Assembly (NCBI GenBank): GCA_012656075.1
Contig: JAAKBF010000214.1
Location: forward strand, 682,001 to 746,000
From: Phytophthora hibernalis
Lineage: Eukaryota > Oomycota > Peronosporomycetes > Peronosporales > Peronosporaceae
Reading direction: 5' to 3'
DNA length: 64,000 bases
The position numbers were made by a program, and so were the translations under genes. The notes beneath the pieces were generated by a model. That model was not told the origin of the DNA and did no database searches. It saw only the letters and a list, made by a program, of their open reading frames with translations. Of the stretch, positions 1 to 8,008 are shown piece after piece. Every line of letters begins with the position of its first letter. Position 1 is the stretch's first letter.

Positions 1-134
1 CTTCCTACAAAACTAAATAACAGCTACGATGTGTTGAGGATTGTACTGATCTACACTATCGGCACTGCAGTTGGTGTGAGACTAAAGATTATGAGAAGGG
101 TGTGAGACGAGAAAGTAGATTTGGAAGAGAGGGC

Positions 135-750
135 TCAGTCGGGAATTTGCAGCCAAAGAGAGAGAATACACCCGTGCCTAAAGGTGGCTTTTGCCGCCCA
201 GTGTCTGTGTTGACTTACATCACTAGCTTCATACTCTGCGTTAGGAGACAGGCCTGGACGAAGTAGCCTCAGGTCGCAACACCGAACGGCGTTTGCAATA
301 TCAGGCCGTGAACAGCTGACCAAGTACTGCAATGAGCCCACAATACACTGGTAATCCATAACCGGATCCGTGTTCACACACACCGCTTCTCTATCCGGAT
401 CTCCTGGAAGAGGAAAATTGCCCTTTGCCTGCGGTGTCGGCATTGCGTTGAAATTTGCCATCTTAAAACGCCCCAGCAGCGGGCTAATGTATCCTTGGTA
501 CGAGATTGACAACATCTTGCCGGGAACATATTTGATCTCCATCGAAAGTAGGTGACTCGCATCTCCAAGGTCTTTAATCTTAAATTTCTTTCTAAGTTTC
601 GTCAGCACCAGCTCGGCATTCCTCTCCGTAGCTGCAATCACAATATCATCTACGTAGAGAGTCAAAAGATAGGACTACCATCCACCCAGCGAAAGTAGAT
701 TCCACGATCCATCTTCGATCTCTGAAATCCACCCTGCCGCAAATACTTAC
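135..750 (-). pseudogene. Ty1/copia reverse transcriptase, C-terminal half
   Basis: The minus strand encodes the second half of a Ty1/copia (RVT_2) reverse transcriptase, with the catalytic LYVDDIVIA motif near the start of the open stretch and a following region typical of the copia connection to RNase H (GSLQYLVSCSRPDIANAV). The upstream part, about 665-750, reads like the normal copia lead-in (KYLRQGGFQRSKMDRGIYF) but has stops and a frameshift. The first half of the same gene lies 18 kb away at 19063-19516, also on the minus strand, so the two pieces were one gene before the Maverick entered. The RNase H end is truncated and rearranged. I see no LTR at this edge. This is a dead copy. Confidence 0.88.
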
Positions 751-759
751 AGTATATAC
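751..759. repeat. Left copy of 9-bp duplicated copia target sequence
   Basis: AGTATATAC occurs here and again at 19054-19062, directly outside the right terminal repeat. The two copies are the sequence shared by the broken ends of the copia gene, as expected of a target site duplication. The left copy is separated from the recognisable terminal repeat (783) by 23 nt. Those 23 nt may be the true outer end of the element, lost or diverged on the right side. Polintons usually make 6-bp duplications, so part of the 9 bp may be chance. Confidence 0.55.
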
Positions 760-782
760 CAAATGCGTGAGTAGTGGGTCAT

Positions 783-807
783 GGAACATTACGCCGGCAG
801 TTTTTTT
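783..807 (+). repeat. Left terminal inverted repeat of the Maverick
   Basis: GGAACATTACGCCGGCAG followed by seven T. The exact reverse complement is at 19029-19053. Beyond the T run the two ends stay AT-rich but no longer match base for base. Confidence 0.88.
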
Positions 808-1012
808 ACTTACCGTAATTTACCAACAAGAACATTCCTGGAACCTTCTTTGTGGTCAGGATCGCATTCAGCGACGCAACCTCTCAACCACCTAAGAGCG
901 AAACCAACGCCCTTTCGATCTAAGGGTGGTTTAAGATCCGCTCAATTGATGATGTACAAAACCGGATTATTTCCGAATTAATTTATTTTTTTCTCAAAAA
1001 ATTAAGTAGGCT
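808..1012. other. Left subterminal region without a convincing gene
   Basis: An open frame covers 781-981 on the plus strand, but it starts within the terminal repeat and has no recognisable content. The stretch ends in an AT-rich run that leads into the TATATAG box at 1016-1022. I see no gene in it. Confidence 0.5.
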
Positions 1013-1015
1013 ATG

Positions 1016-1022
1016 TATATAG
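1016..1022 (+). promoter_or_regulatory. TATATAG box before the ExoX-C gene
   Basis: TATATAG lies 17 nt before the ATG at 1040. Similar TATATA boxes precede several other element genes at short distance, which suggests a virus-like promoter element and favours 1040 over 1013 as the start. Confidence 0.4.
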
Positions 1023-1039
1023 ATACCCCAACTGATAAC

Positions 1040-1347
1040 ATGACGTTCGAACTAACTTTTGGAAAATACAAGGGCACGCCGATCGAAGAAGTATATACTT
1101 CTGATCCTGGCTATTGTCGATGGATGCACAACCAACCCAGTCTCAATATTACTGAGGAAATCATGATCTTCCTACATTCCAAGTTTTTAAGCGATGATAA
1201 CTCATATATGATGAGTTGGGGCAAGTACAAGGGAAGACGCTAAAGCAAATTTGTCGCACCGATTCTAATTATATCGATTGGCTTCGTAAGAACCCATTCG
1301 TAATTGAGAAATGTCCTAAGCTTGTCGAGGCTTTAGAGCTTAATTAA
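1040..1347 (+). pseudogene. Tandem exonuclease X C-terminal-like domain protein
   Basis: A small protein with two copies of a short motif seen in the exodeoxyribonuclease X-like C-terminal family: FGKYKGTPIEEVYTSDPGYCRWM in the first half and WGKYKGKTLKQICRTDSNYI in the second. Both have the GKYKG turn, an acidic aspartate and an aromatic-aromatic-W pattern. The frame is open from 1040 (or 1013) to 1243. The second domain then continues in another frame from about 1233 to a TAA at 1345-1347, so there is one frameshift in the second GKYKG. In cellular proteins this domain accompanies DNA exonucleases or stands alone. Here no catalytic exonuclease domain is visible, so its role, perhaps in DNA handling, is inference. 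Confidence 0.65.
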
Positions 1348-1391
1348 AAAAATATCTTTTTTAGTCGATGACTTAATTACGATTGATCCTG

Positions 1392-1400
1392 ATATATAAA
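1392..1400 (+). promoter_or_regulatory. ATATATAAA box before GIY-YIG gene 1
   Basis: ATATATAAA lies 16 nt upstream of the ATG at 1417, in the 70-nt gap after the preceding gene. It matches the boxes before other element genes. Confidence 0.4.
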
Positions 1401-1416
1401 GTCCTATGATATAATA

Positions 1417-1905
1417 ATGAAAGGATATATCTATAAGATCACCAACGCGGACGAGTCGATTGTGTATGTGGGTAGTACCACACTAACTCTCGAGCGACGA
1501 TGGTGGGCGCATACAGCTTCATACAAGCGTTGGAGCGACGGTAATACGCGATGTGGTGCTATGATTTATCATCATTTTCGCGACCATGGTGTTGATAACT
1601 TTGATACCCACTTGATAAGTGAGCATGAAGTTGAAGATCGCAAGAACTTGCTTCAGTTTGAGCAATTGGTTATAGATTCGACTAAGTATGTTAATAAGAA
1701 CGCTGCTTGGAAATCGGAGGAAGACAAGCTCGCAAGCAAACAAAAATACAATCTTGTCTATAACAAAACTCACAACACTGAAGTTGTTGATTGTGAATGT
1801 GGTGAAACATACACTCGCGGACATAAAGCTCGACACGAGCAAACCGAACGTCATCGCTATGGTATCGCATCTGATGAAGAAAGACAACAAATAACACCAT
1901 TCTGA
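1417..1905 (+). CDS. GIY-YIG endonuclease 1
   Basis: An intact 162-residue protein with an N-terminal GIY-YIG nuclease core: GYIYKITN at residues 3-10, then VYVGSTT and an RRWWAH helix carrying the catalytic arginine. The C-terminal part ends in a small CxCG-x5-RGH-K-RH-x4-H module that resembles a zinc-binding finger (residues about 125-147). This module is shared with the two other GIY-YIG genes of the element (2439-3043 and 11396-11896). Stand-alone GIY-YIG proteins of this type occur in giant viruses, virophages and Polinton-like viruses as homing-type or recombination nucleases. No intron or intein is associated, so a homing function is only inferred. Confidence 0.9.
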   Translation: MKGYIYKITNADESIVYVGSTTLTLERRWWAHTASYKRWSDGNTRCGAMIYHHFRDHGVDNFDTHLISEHEVEDRKNLLQFEQLVIDSTKYVNKNAAWKSEEDKLASKQKYNLVYNKTHNTEVVDCECGETYTRGHKARHEQTERHRYGIASDEERQQITPF

Positions 1906-2075
1906 TACGATCCCTGGTTGAGATCGATTACAAAGGGTACTCGCTTGCCAGAAGATACCTTGATCTCCGGGTCGCTCTTAAGCGAGCTCTGGTACAAATA
2001 TTGGTCAGATAGTTGAGTTTCACTCATCGTTGATTGTATATGTTTTCTAATATAGTTTGAACGAAATTAAATATT

Positions 2076-2456
2076 ATGAGCAGCCTTATCAAGCCGATCA
2101 CATCCGATCATGATCTGATCGAACTCGCGAAAAATTGGGGTACATCTCGATGACATCTATGAATCGAATGAAATAACAAAGCCGATATCTAAGAAAGGGT
2201 CATATCTGGTTCTACTACGACCACCTAATCTTGATGTAGGACACTGGACATGCGTTCATGATGGCGAATTCTTCGATTCAATGGGTGAGGCAGCTCCAAC
2301 AAAATATGGAATCGGGAAGTACAATCCCAAACAATTCCAAGGTACGTATGGTGATTACTGTGGAATTTGGTGTATGCTGTGGTTATATTGCAAGCAAAAA
2401 ATAAGATGAATGTACTAAATCGATTCAAGGATTTGAACTTAACTATCCTGACTTAA
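2076..2456 (+). pseudogene. Adenain-like cysteine protease (capsid maturation), broken
   Basis: No single open frame shows this gene, but reading across frames gives an adenovirus-protease-like (Ulp1-fold) protein. It starts at ATG 2076 with the typical DHDLIELAKN opening. A frameshift follows in the A5TTG4 tract around 2131-2140. Then come the catalytic histidine in GHW (codon 2242-2244), an acidic residue in FFDSMG (about 2275), the oxyanion-hole glutamine (2332 or 2338) and the nucleophile cysteine in YCGIWCMLWLY (2359-2361). A second shift near 2400-2410 would let the tail run to a TAA at 2454-2456. In Mavericks and adintoviruses this enzyme cleaves virion proteins. Candidate sites occur in the pVI-like protein at 3139-3891. 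The gene converges on the GIY-YIG gene at 2439-3043 and overlaps it slightly. Confidence 0.82.
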
Positions 2457-3043
2457 CCAACGTTGATGCTTCTGAGATCTGGAATGAACAGCTTTATCAC
2501 TACGTCTATATCTTGCACCACAGCCACATTCAATTTTCTCAGCAGCTCTCGCATTAAGCCGTTCTTTGTTTGCTTGCTAGTGCTGGCGCTTACGTTGAAT
2601 AATGGCTTCCTTATTTGTTTGATAGTATTGTTTTACTTGATCGATAATAATACCTTTATTCTTTTGATAGTGCTGTTGCTTTTTAGATTTAATGGTTTCC
2701 ATACTGCACGGTATTGTTTGAGATATTGCTTCTGAAATAGCGGCTTCAAACTACACGGGTTATTTTTGTTGACACATTTCAATTTCGAAATCCACAACTG
2801 CTCATATGCTTCCAGATGGGTTCGGTCTACAACGTCATATTCCTTGATAGAGATGAGCTTAAACTTATCAATACCATGCTCCTTTATGAATGGATAAATG
2901 GCAATTTCACAGTGATTACCCTTATCCCACTTCTGATAATGCTGCTTATGCTGTTGCCAACGCTTACGAGGTTCATTGAAGGTTGATCCAATGTATTGAA
3001 CGTCGCTCTCCAGATGAATGATACGATAAATGTGGCCGATCAT
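2439..3043 (-). pseudogene. GIY-YIG endonuclease 2, broken
   Basis: The N-terminal half (3043 down to about 2700) is an open GIY-YIG core: GHIYRIIH, VQYIGST, then KRW in the catalytic helix. The family's conserved EAYEQLWISKLKCVNKN segment follows. The frame then shifts near 2690, after the sequence coding WKPLNLK, and continues as a lysine/glutamine-rich helix with one in-frame TAG (about 2572). It ends in a CGCGARYRRSDKAVHS finger like that of the other two copies, with a stop at 2439-2441. It is clearly paralogous to the intact gene at 11396-11896 and is inactivated by at least two lesions. It converges with the protease gene. Confidence 0.85.
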
Positions 3044-3138
3044 GATTAGTACAAATGTACGTTTATATTTATATCATATCAGACTTCATTCAGGATTAAA
3101 TATAATTCAGATTTTATCTCAAGAGGGTAAATATAATC

Positions 3139-3891
3139 ATGACTTTTAAAGAGTTAGAAGTATCCGTATCTGTTCCCGAGTCGAAGCTCAAGAGAGCATT
3201 CAAGACAGGGACATTATCATTGTCTAAAGATGAGCTAAGTGGTTCTGGAGCTACACTTCATCTTCACCCAGAGTCATATGCGAAAGCTCTTCGGGCTCGC
3301 AAATCTGGTAAAGGAACACGTTTGGCTATCACAAAAAAGGAGATTGGCTACCCGTTTAAGCATATGCAAGGAGGTGGTATGTATGGTTCGAGTATCTGGT
3401 CCAAGGTATGGGGAGGAATTAAATCAGCGTTCAAGCTTGCCAAAGATTCGGGTCTATTGTCTCGTGCTGCCGACGTTGCTGTACCCGCTCTTGCAACCGC
3501 AATCGGAGCTCCACAGGGTGCCATCCCTGCAAGAGCTGCTATCCGTTCCATGACTGGCATTGGTGTTTATGACTCCGATAGTGATAAGGAAGGAGGACGA
3601 CTAACCATGACGGATGTTAAGAAAGGAGCAAAGCGTGCGCTTTCGTATGCTAAACGCAAAGGCGTTCTAACTGATGTAGTCGATTCTGGAGAGAAGTACC
3701 TACTATCTAAGGCGACCAAACCTGAGCATGGAGACCTAATCAAATCGATTCGAGGTGAAGTCCGTCGTCGATATGGCGTAGGCGTTGTCAAGCCAAAGGG
3801 TAAGAAATTTGCAAAGGGATCCCAGGAAGCTAAGGATCACATGGCTAAGATTCGCGCAATGCGTAAGTCTGGTGGCTCCTTCCGTTTGTGA
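3139..3891 (+). CDS. pVI/pX-like minor virion protein
   Basis: An intact 250-residue basic protein with no enzyme motif. A central glycine-rich stretch (MQGGGMYGSS, about residue 75) is followed by a predicted amphipathic helix (IWSKVWGGIKSAFKLAKDSG) and an alanine-rich hydrophobic segment. The C-terminal half is lysine/arginine-rich. Three places fit the adenain consensus (M/I/L)xGx-G or (M/I/L)xGG-x: LSGSG (residues about 34-38), MQGGG and MTGIG (about 139-143). This layout matches the pVI/pX-type virion proteins of Mavericks and adintoviruses, which are cut by the viral protease and carry a membrane-active helix. It is transcribed toward the penton gene, and its last 47 nt overlap the end of that gene. 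The assignment rests on layout, not on strong sequence identity. Confidence 0.7.
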   Translation: MTFKELEVSVSVPESKLKRAFKTGTLSLSKDELSGSGATLHLHPESYAKALRARKSGKGTRLAITKKEIGYPFKHMQGGGMYGSSIWSKVWGGIKSAFKLAKDSGLLSRAADVAVPALATAIGAPQGAIPARAAIRSMTGIGVYDSDSDKEGGRLTMTDVKKGAKRALSYAKRKGVLTDVVDSGEKYLLSKATKPEHGDLIKSIRGEVRRRYGVGVVKPKGKKFAKGSQEAKDHMAKIRAMRKSGGSFRL

Positions 3892-4788
3892 GAAAAAAAG
3901 CATTAGCTAACTTATTTTTTGGCCTCAGCAACAGCATGATCGAGACTGATGTATCGCGAAAGATAACCTTCTTATCGTTTTGGTTGTAGATACTGATAGT
4001 AATTGTAGAGCGAGAGCCATTGTGGCAATTCATCCATGCATACTGACTCGGCTTATATGAAATAAGCTTTCCAATTGCTGCATCACCTCTATCAAATGCA
4101 CTTACAATATCACCAGATGCAACGTACTCATTTTTAATAAGATCGCAACGAACGATGTATGAGCTGGTGGGGTGAATCTGTGGAATGATGTTAGAGAGCT
4201 GAGCACTGGCAACTACCGCTGAGGTAACGGGATAGGTACTTACGGTTAGGCCAACCACCTTTCCAAACTCGACATTATCGATGATAAGACGAGGAACGCG
4301 AGTGGTAGTAGGCAATCCAGTTCCACCAGCTGAGTATAGATCAGTAGCTGGTCTTGCCCAAGTACCTCCAAGAGTTGGTAATGTTGTTGGCGTCGGAGAA
4401 AAAAATCGACCTGGCATGCGTAATAAACACTGTTTTCACTCAGCTTTAGGTAGAATACGTTGTTTCCAGATGGATCGATCAAATATGCTCCAGCATTAAC
4501 AAGGGCTGTCTGAATGCTGCGATTTACATCATCGTAGGAATAAATGCCGTCAGGAAGAGTAATACTGATAGTAGAGGTAGTCGCCGCAGTCGGGACTTCG
4601 ATCTTGAAGCTTGTGTTTTGGAACTGCATCGCATCGATATTATATTCCGAGTTGTACATGCTGATGCTTTGGACTGCGCATACTACATCACGAAAGTCAG
4701 CAGCTGAACCAGGGAACGAGTATTTCCAAGTTGAGTTGTATCCATCTTGGATTAGGTTGGTACTGTCAAGTTTGAGAAAGCTCGCCAT
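3845..4788 (-). pseudogene. Penton-like minor capsid protein (single jelly roll), one frameshift
   Basis: Two overlapping minus-strand frames (4788-4246 and 4417-3845) make one protein of about 300 residues. The N-terminal part has the features common to penton proteins of Mavericks, virophages and related viruses: WKYSFPGSAADFRDVVCAV, SISMYNSEYNI, and a LPDGIYSYDDVNRSIQ segment. The C-terminal part has LISYKPSQYAWMNCHNGS, then STITISIYNQNDKKVIFRD and a closing strand SIMLLLRPKN, again typical of the family. The frames switch near 4395-4415, beside a run of seven T. Penton pentamers occupy capsid vertices. The packaging ATPase lies immediately upstream on the same strand, as in other Mavericks. 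Confidence 0.82.
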
Positions 4789-4835
4789 TTTAGTTGTATA
4801 TGATGTTAAGCATTTTTCTGATTGCTTAATTGGAA

Positions 4836-5518
4836 TTACTCTTCCATTGCAATAGGCCTATCAAAGTTGTATCTGATTTGACCCTTGATAGAGTCTATGA
4901 ACAACATCTGACCTTTTTGTTCAGTGGCTTTGTTGTAGTAATAGACGATCGAGCGATCATCTACTCCCTTTATATTGAAATCTTTCACAACCATCTGCAA
5001 ATCACGCTTCGAATTAGCCTTTAGGATAGCGACGTACTCTGAATTCAAGCGAATCATCTTATCAGTAGCAAAGTAGCTATGGCTAAGGAATATTGTTGAT
5101 AGCTTGAAATGCCGGCCCCTGGTCATATAATGTGAGAAGGTATTCTTCTGGAGTAGCTTATCGTTGCTATAGTCATCTATGATGACAAGCTCAGGTTTGT
5201 TGGAGCTCATAGGTGTGTGGCGTACTTGATCAACTTTTGGGGGCATATCTGGATCAGCAAAAGTAATGAAATCTTCCAACTTATCTCGGAGGTACTCGTA
5301 TAGCTCTTGGTGTGGATTGCGGGCTATGATTGTTAGATGAGCGAAAACGTGAGGAGAATGCTTGAGGATAAACATACATAGATTGTTCTTCCCGCTGAAT
5401 GACGGACCAAGGACAACCATTCTAAACAACTTTTTGATGTCAAGCGCAGGGATGTCGCCCATGCCAGCAGACTTGAACTTTTTGGCAAGGAAGCGCCAAA
5501 GTCTGGAATTCCGCTCAT
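4836..5518 (-). pseudogene. FtsK/HerA (A32-like) genome-packaging ATPase, N-terminal frameshift
   Basis: A long open frame (5462-4836) encodes the ATPase core. It has a Walker A-like GPSFSGKNN loop (residues 19-27; the usual S/T after GK is replaced by N), a Walker B ELVIIDD (about 91-97), and a sensor-like segment STIFLSHSY. These are the signatures of the packaging ATPases of Polintons, virophages and NCLDV. The gene probably begins upstream at ATG 5518 (MSGIPDFGA). That start is in another frame and joins the core through a frameshift near 5490. The enzyme pumps DNA into the capsid at the expense of ATP. It is divergent from the fibre gene, with a TATATAG box between them. The asparagine in Walker A is worth checking, because it may reduce activity. 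Confidence 0.85.
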
Positions 5519-5542
5519 GATCGTGTCTTTAATCACTCGATC

Positions 5543-5549
5543 TATATAG
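5543..5549. promoter_or_regulatory. TATATAG box in the ATPase/fibre divergent promoter
   Basis: TATATAG lies 18 nt before the fibre ATG (5568) and about 25 nt upstream of the probable ATPase start (5518), in a 49-nt intergenic gap that must serve both genes. Confidence 0.4.
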
Positions 5550-5567
5550 CTCGAGACAAAAACAACT

Positions 5568-7480
5568 ATGAGTTCTGGTTTCTCTTATCCCCAACCAATT
5601 TTTACATCACCTATCTATAACCCAGCATTCTATCTAACATTGGATGCCAGTGGATATCTAACCTATGATTACGCTCAAACGCTTTATCTCGATAAGAATG
5701 ATTACCGCTTGTCTTATATTACAGGAATTGTTCAAGGGACAGCAACACAAGGTATAGCCCTCGTTCCTGGTGTTAATAATGATATCAGTGGGATTGGGGC
5801 ATTGTCATGTAGCAGTCTAACCGTGAATGGTTCCACTGTATCATCTGCTCCCTCGTACGTAGTCGGGATCACGCCTGGAACGGCAGCAAACAGCAAAGCG
5901 TTGGTACTGGGAGCATCTGGGGAGATCGGGACGATCAGCTCGCTGACTGCAACCAGTATTACAGGTACGCTATCTACAGCGGCGCAAACCAATATCACAT
6001 CGGTTGGAACACTATCCGGGCTTACAGTCGCTGGCAATCTGGTTTTCACGGGTGCTTCGCGATCGATATCTGGCTTGAGCAGCATCTCAGCGACGACTCT
6101 CACTGGGGCGCTATCAACAGCCGCGCAGACGTCGATCACGTCAGTAGGAACGCTAACTAATCTCACGCTATCGACTGGAGGGGCAGGGCTATCCATACCG
6201 TCCCTTAAATTTTGGGATGCAACGACCTCAACTTACAAAACTTTCAATCAGAATTACTTTTTGGATATCACGCTCGGTGGGGCTGTAGCTTCTAAAGCTC
6301 TTGTGGTGGATGCGAACAAAGATATTGGGTCGATCAGGACACTCGATGCTCAAAACCTGAATGGTTCGATAAAGATCAGCGGCACCCTCTGTGATGTTGG
6401 AAGCATTCAGATCGGCGGGACTGATGTTATCACAAGCTCAAGGCATATCCAAAATATCGGTAATATTGCTTGTAGCGGAACGATGAACGCATTCGCGGGT
6501 ATCGAGTCAATAGCGCAGCATTCGTTGATGCGAGTCGAAATATATCAGCAGCAAGTCTTTCTACAACTAGCGATATAACCTGCTCCGGATCTATTAACGG
6601 CTTTTTAGCTTATGGAAATCAAGCTAATATAACCTCGTTAGGGAGTCTGACGGAGTTGGGGATTCATTCAACTCCAGCAAATGAATATTTTTCCATCACT
6701 GGTTCCGGGACCGACTATCTCGATGCTGGCTACACACGGATGTGCACTTTTTCCGGATCGAATATCACGCCTGTGAAATTTCAGATCGAGGTCAATAACG
6801 GCAATAGTGCAACCTCTACCAACGCGACATGGATTGGTAATTTAACAGGCAATGATTTACGTTTTGGAACGGGAGGAGTTACCCGAATGGTATTAACCAA
6901 TGCGGGCCGATTTGGGATTGGTACAACAAATCCATCAGCGCCGATGCAAATATCATCTACTATCAGCTATACCTGGAATAGCGCAGGAAATATAGGGCTG
7001 AGCGTCTATAGGCTAAGAACAGATTCAGGTGCTACGGAGATGGCTACAGGTACTCCTATAACATATACAAATGTATGTGCGATATTCAATGGTTATATTG
7101 GTTGTGAGGCCATGGTTATGCAATCAGACCGCCGCCTAAAGCAAGATATCAACGAGGTGCCCATTGAGCGCGTTGAATGCCTTTACAAGTCATTGCGAGT
7201 GAAATCATATAAATGGAAAGCACACCCTGATAAACCTAAGGAATTGGGTTTGATCGCTCAGGATGTTCTTGATCAAGGGTTTTTAGATTTAGTCGCTCGC
7301 ATACCTGATGGAAGCGAGGAGCTTCAAACCAGTACTGATCCATGGCTAGAGCCATTAGGCGTCAAGCTTCATGTAGATTATTCTAAATTAAGCGTATATA
7401 ATGTGAGAATGATTCAGCAACTAATGTCTGAGATTAATGATCTGAAATCCCAACTTAATGAACTCGAGCAATATCGCTGA
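5568..7480 (+). pseudogene. Fibre protein with C-terminal S74 intramolecular chaperone, one frameshift
   Basis: One gene of about 635 residues in two frames (5568-6578, then about 6510-7480). The N-terminal two thirds contain repeats such as TAAQTNITSVGTLSGLTV and TAAQTSITSVGTLTNLTL, a beta-helical trimeric fibre pattern known from phage tail fibres and giant-virus and Maverick proteins. The C-terminal end is a peptidase S74 domain. It begins at QSDRRLKQDI (about 7121-7150), with the self-cleavage serine in SDRRLK, and continues with KSYKWK and LGLIAQDV. It ends in a coiled coil (MSEINDLKSQLNELEQ). S74 domains trimerise the fibre and then cut themselves off. The frameshift near 6505-6520 would prevent synthesis of a full fibre unless it is a sequence error. 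Confidence 0.87.
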
Positions 7481-7533
7481 GTGAGTATAGAGACAGACAA
7501 GTCCGTCGATTCGCCAACTGGTTGGCTTGAAAA

Positions 7534-7700
7534 ATGGTCGCCTTCAAGCGCAAAGGTAAGAAGTATGACGGGCGATGCCCGAGGTCAGCCATCATAAGGA
7601 TAAGAAGCGTCGCAAAGCATACTACACGCGACATGGGAGAGCCAAGGCTCTCGGGTTCAGCCCGAGGGTCTGGCGACCTCGGGCCTTGCCCGTCCAATAG
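7534..7700 (+). other. Small arginine/lysine-rich ORF pair
   Basis: From ATG 7534 the frame starts MVAFKRKGKKYDG. A second frame (ATG 7575, stop 7698-7700) carries HHKDKKRRKAYYTRHGRAKA, followed by an arginine-rich tail. Together they look like one short basic protein of about 55 residues with a frameshift near 7570-7590. It could be a virion core, DNA-condensing protein, but it is too short to assign. It lies in the gap between the fibre and the myristoylation-motif gene. Confidence 0.35.
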
Positions 7701-7758
7701 ATGATGAAAATCCATATTGGTTTTTAAAGAAATATCTTTGGTAGTGTATAGCATAATC

Positions 7759-7995
7759 ATGGGTTGCGGTCCGAGTAAAGAGCTCAAAACCAATTTAACT
7801 ACTGATGACCCGAATCAGGTCATAGGATCAACCATGCTTAGAGCTGATCAGATAGTAGTCTTAGGGGATTCAGTATTCCTCTCAACCAAAAATGCTGATG
7901 GTGGGGATGCTATACTTGAAATATCTATCAACGATAAAAAAATCGAAGTCCATCGAGGATATCGAAATAAACTCGTGCGAAGTGGTATCGCTTAG
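7759..7995 (+). CDS. Small protein with N-myristoylation motif
   Basis: The ORF can begin at 7717, but the internal ATG at 7759 gives MGCGPSKELK. This is a textbook N-terminal signal for N-myristoylation (MGxxxS) with a neighbouring cysteine suitable for palmitoylation. The remaining 70 residues are a compact, hydrophilic domain with no motif I recognise. A lipid-anchored virion or membrane protein is possible by analogy with myristoylated proteins of membrane-containing viruses. That function is inference. It converges on the long minus-strand gene at 8009-9888. Confidence 0.5.
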   Translation: MGCGPSKELKTNLTTDDPNQVIGSTMLRADQIVVLGDSVFLSTKNADGGDAILEISINDKKIEVHRGYRNKLVRSGIA

Positions 7996-8008
7996 AGAGC
8001 AAACGTCT

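Noticed and set aside
781..981. Open frame at the left end of the Maverick
   Set aside because: It starts inside the terminal inverted repeat and has no recognisable content.
2400..2540. Longer protease C-terminus in a third frame
   Set aside because: That frame is antisense to the finger-coding end of the GIY-YIG gene (2439-3043), which has better motif support.
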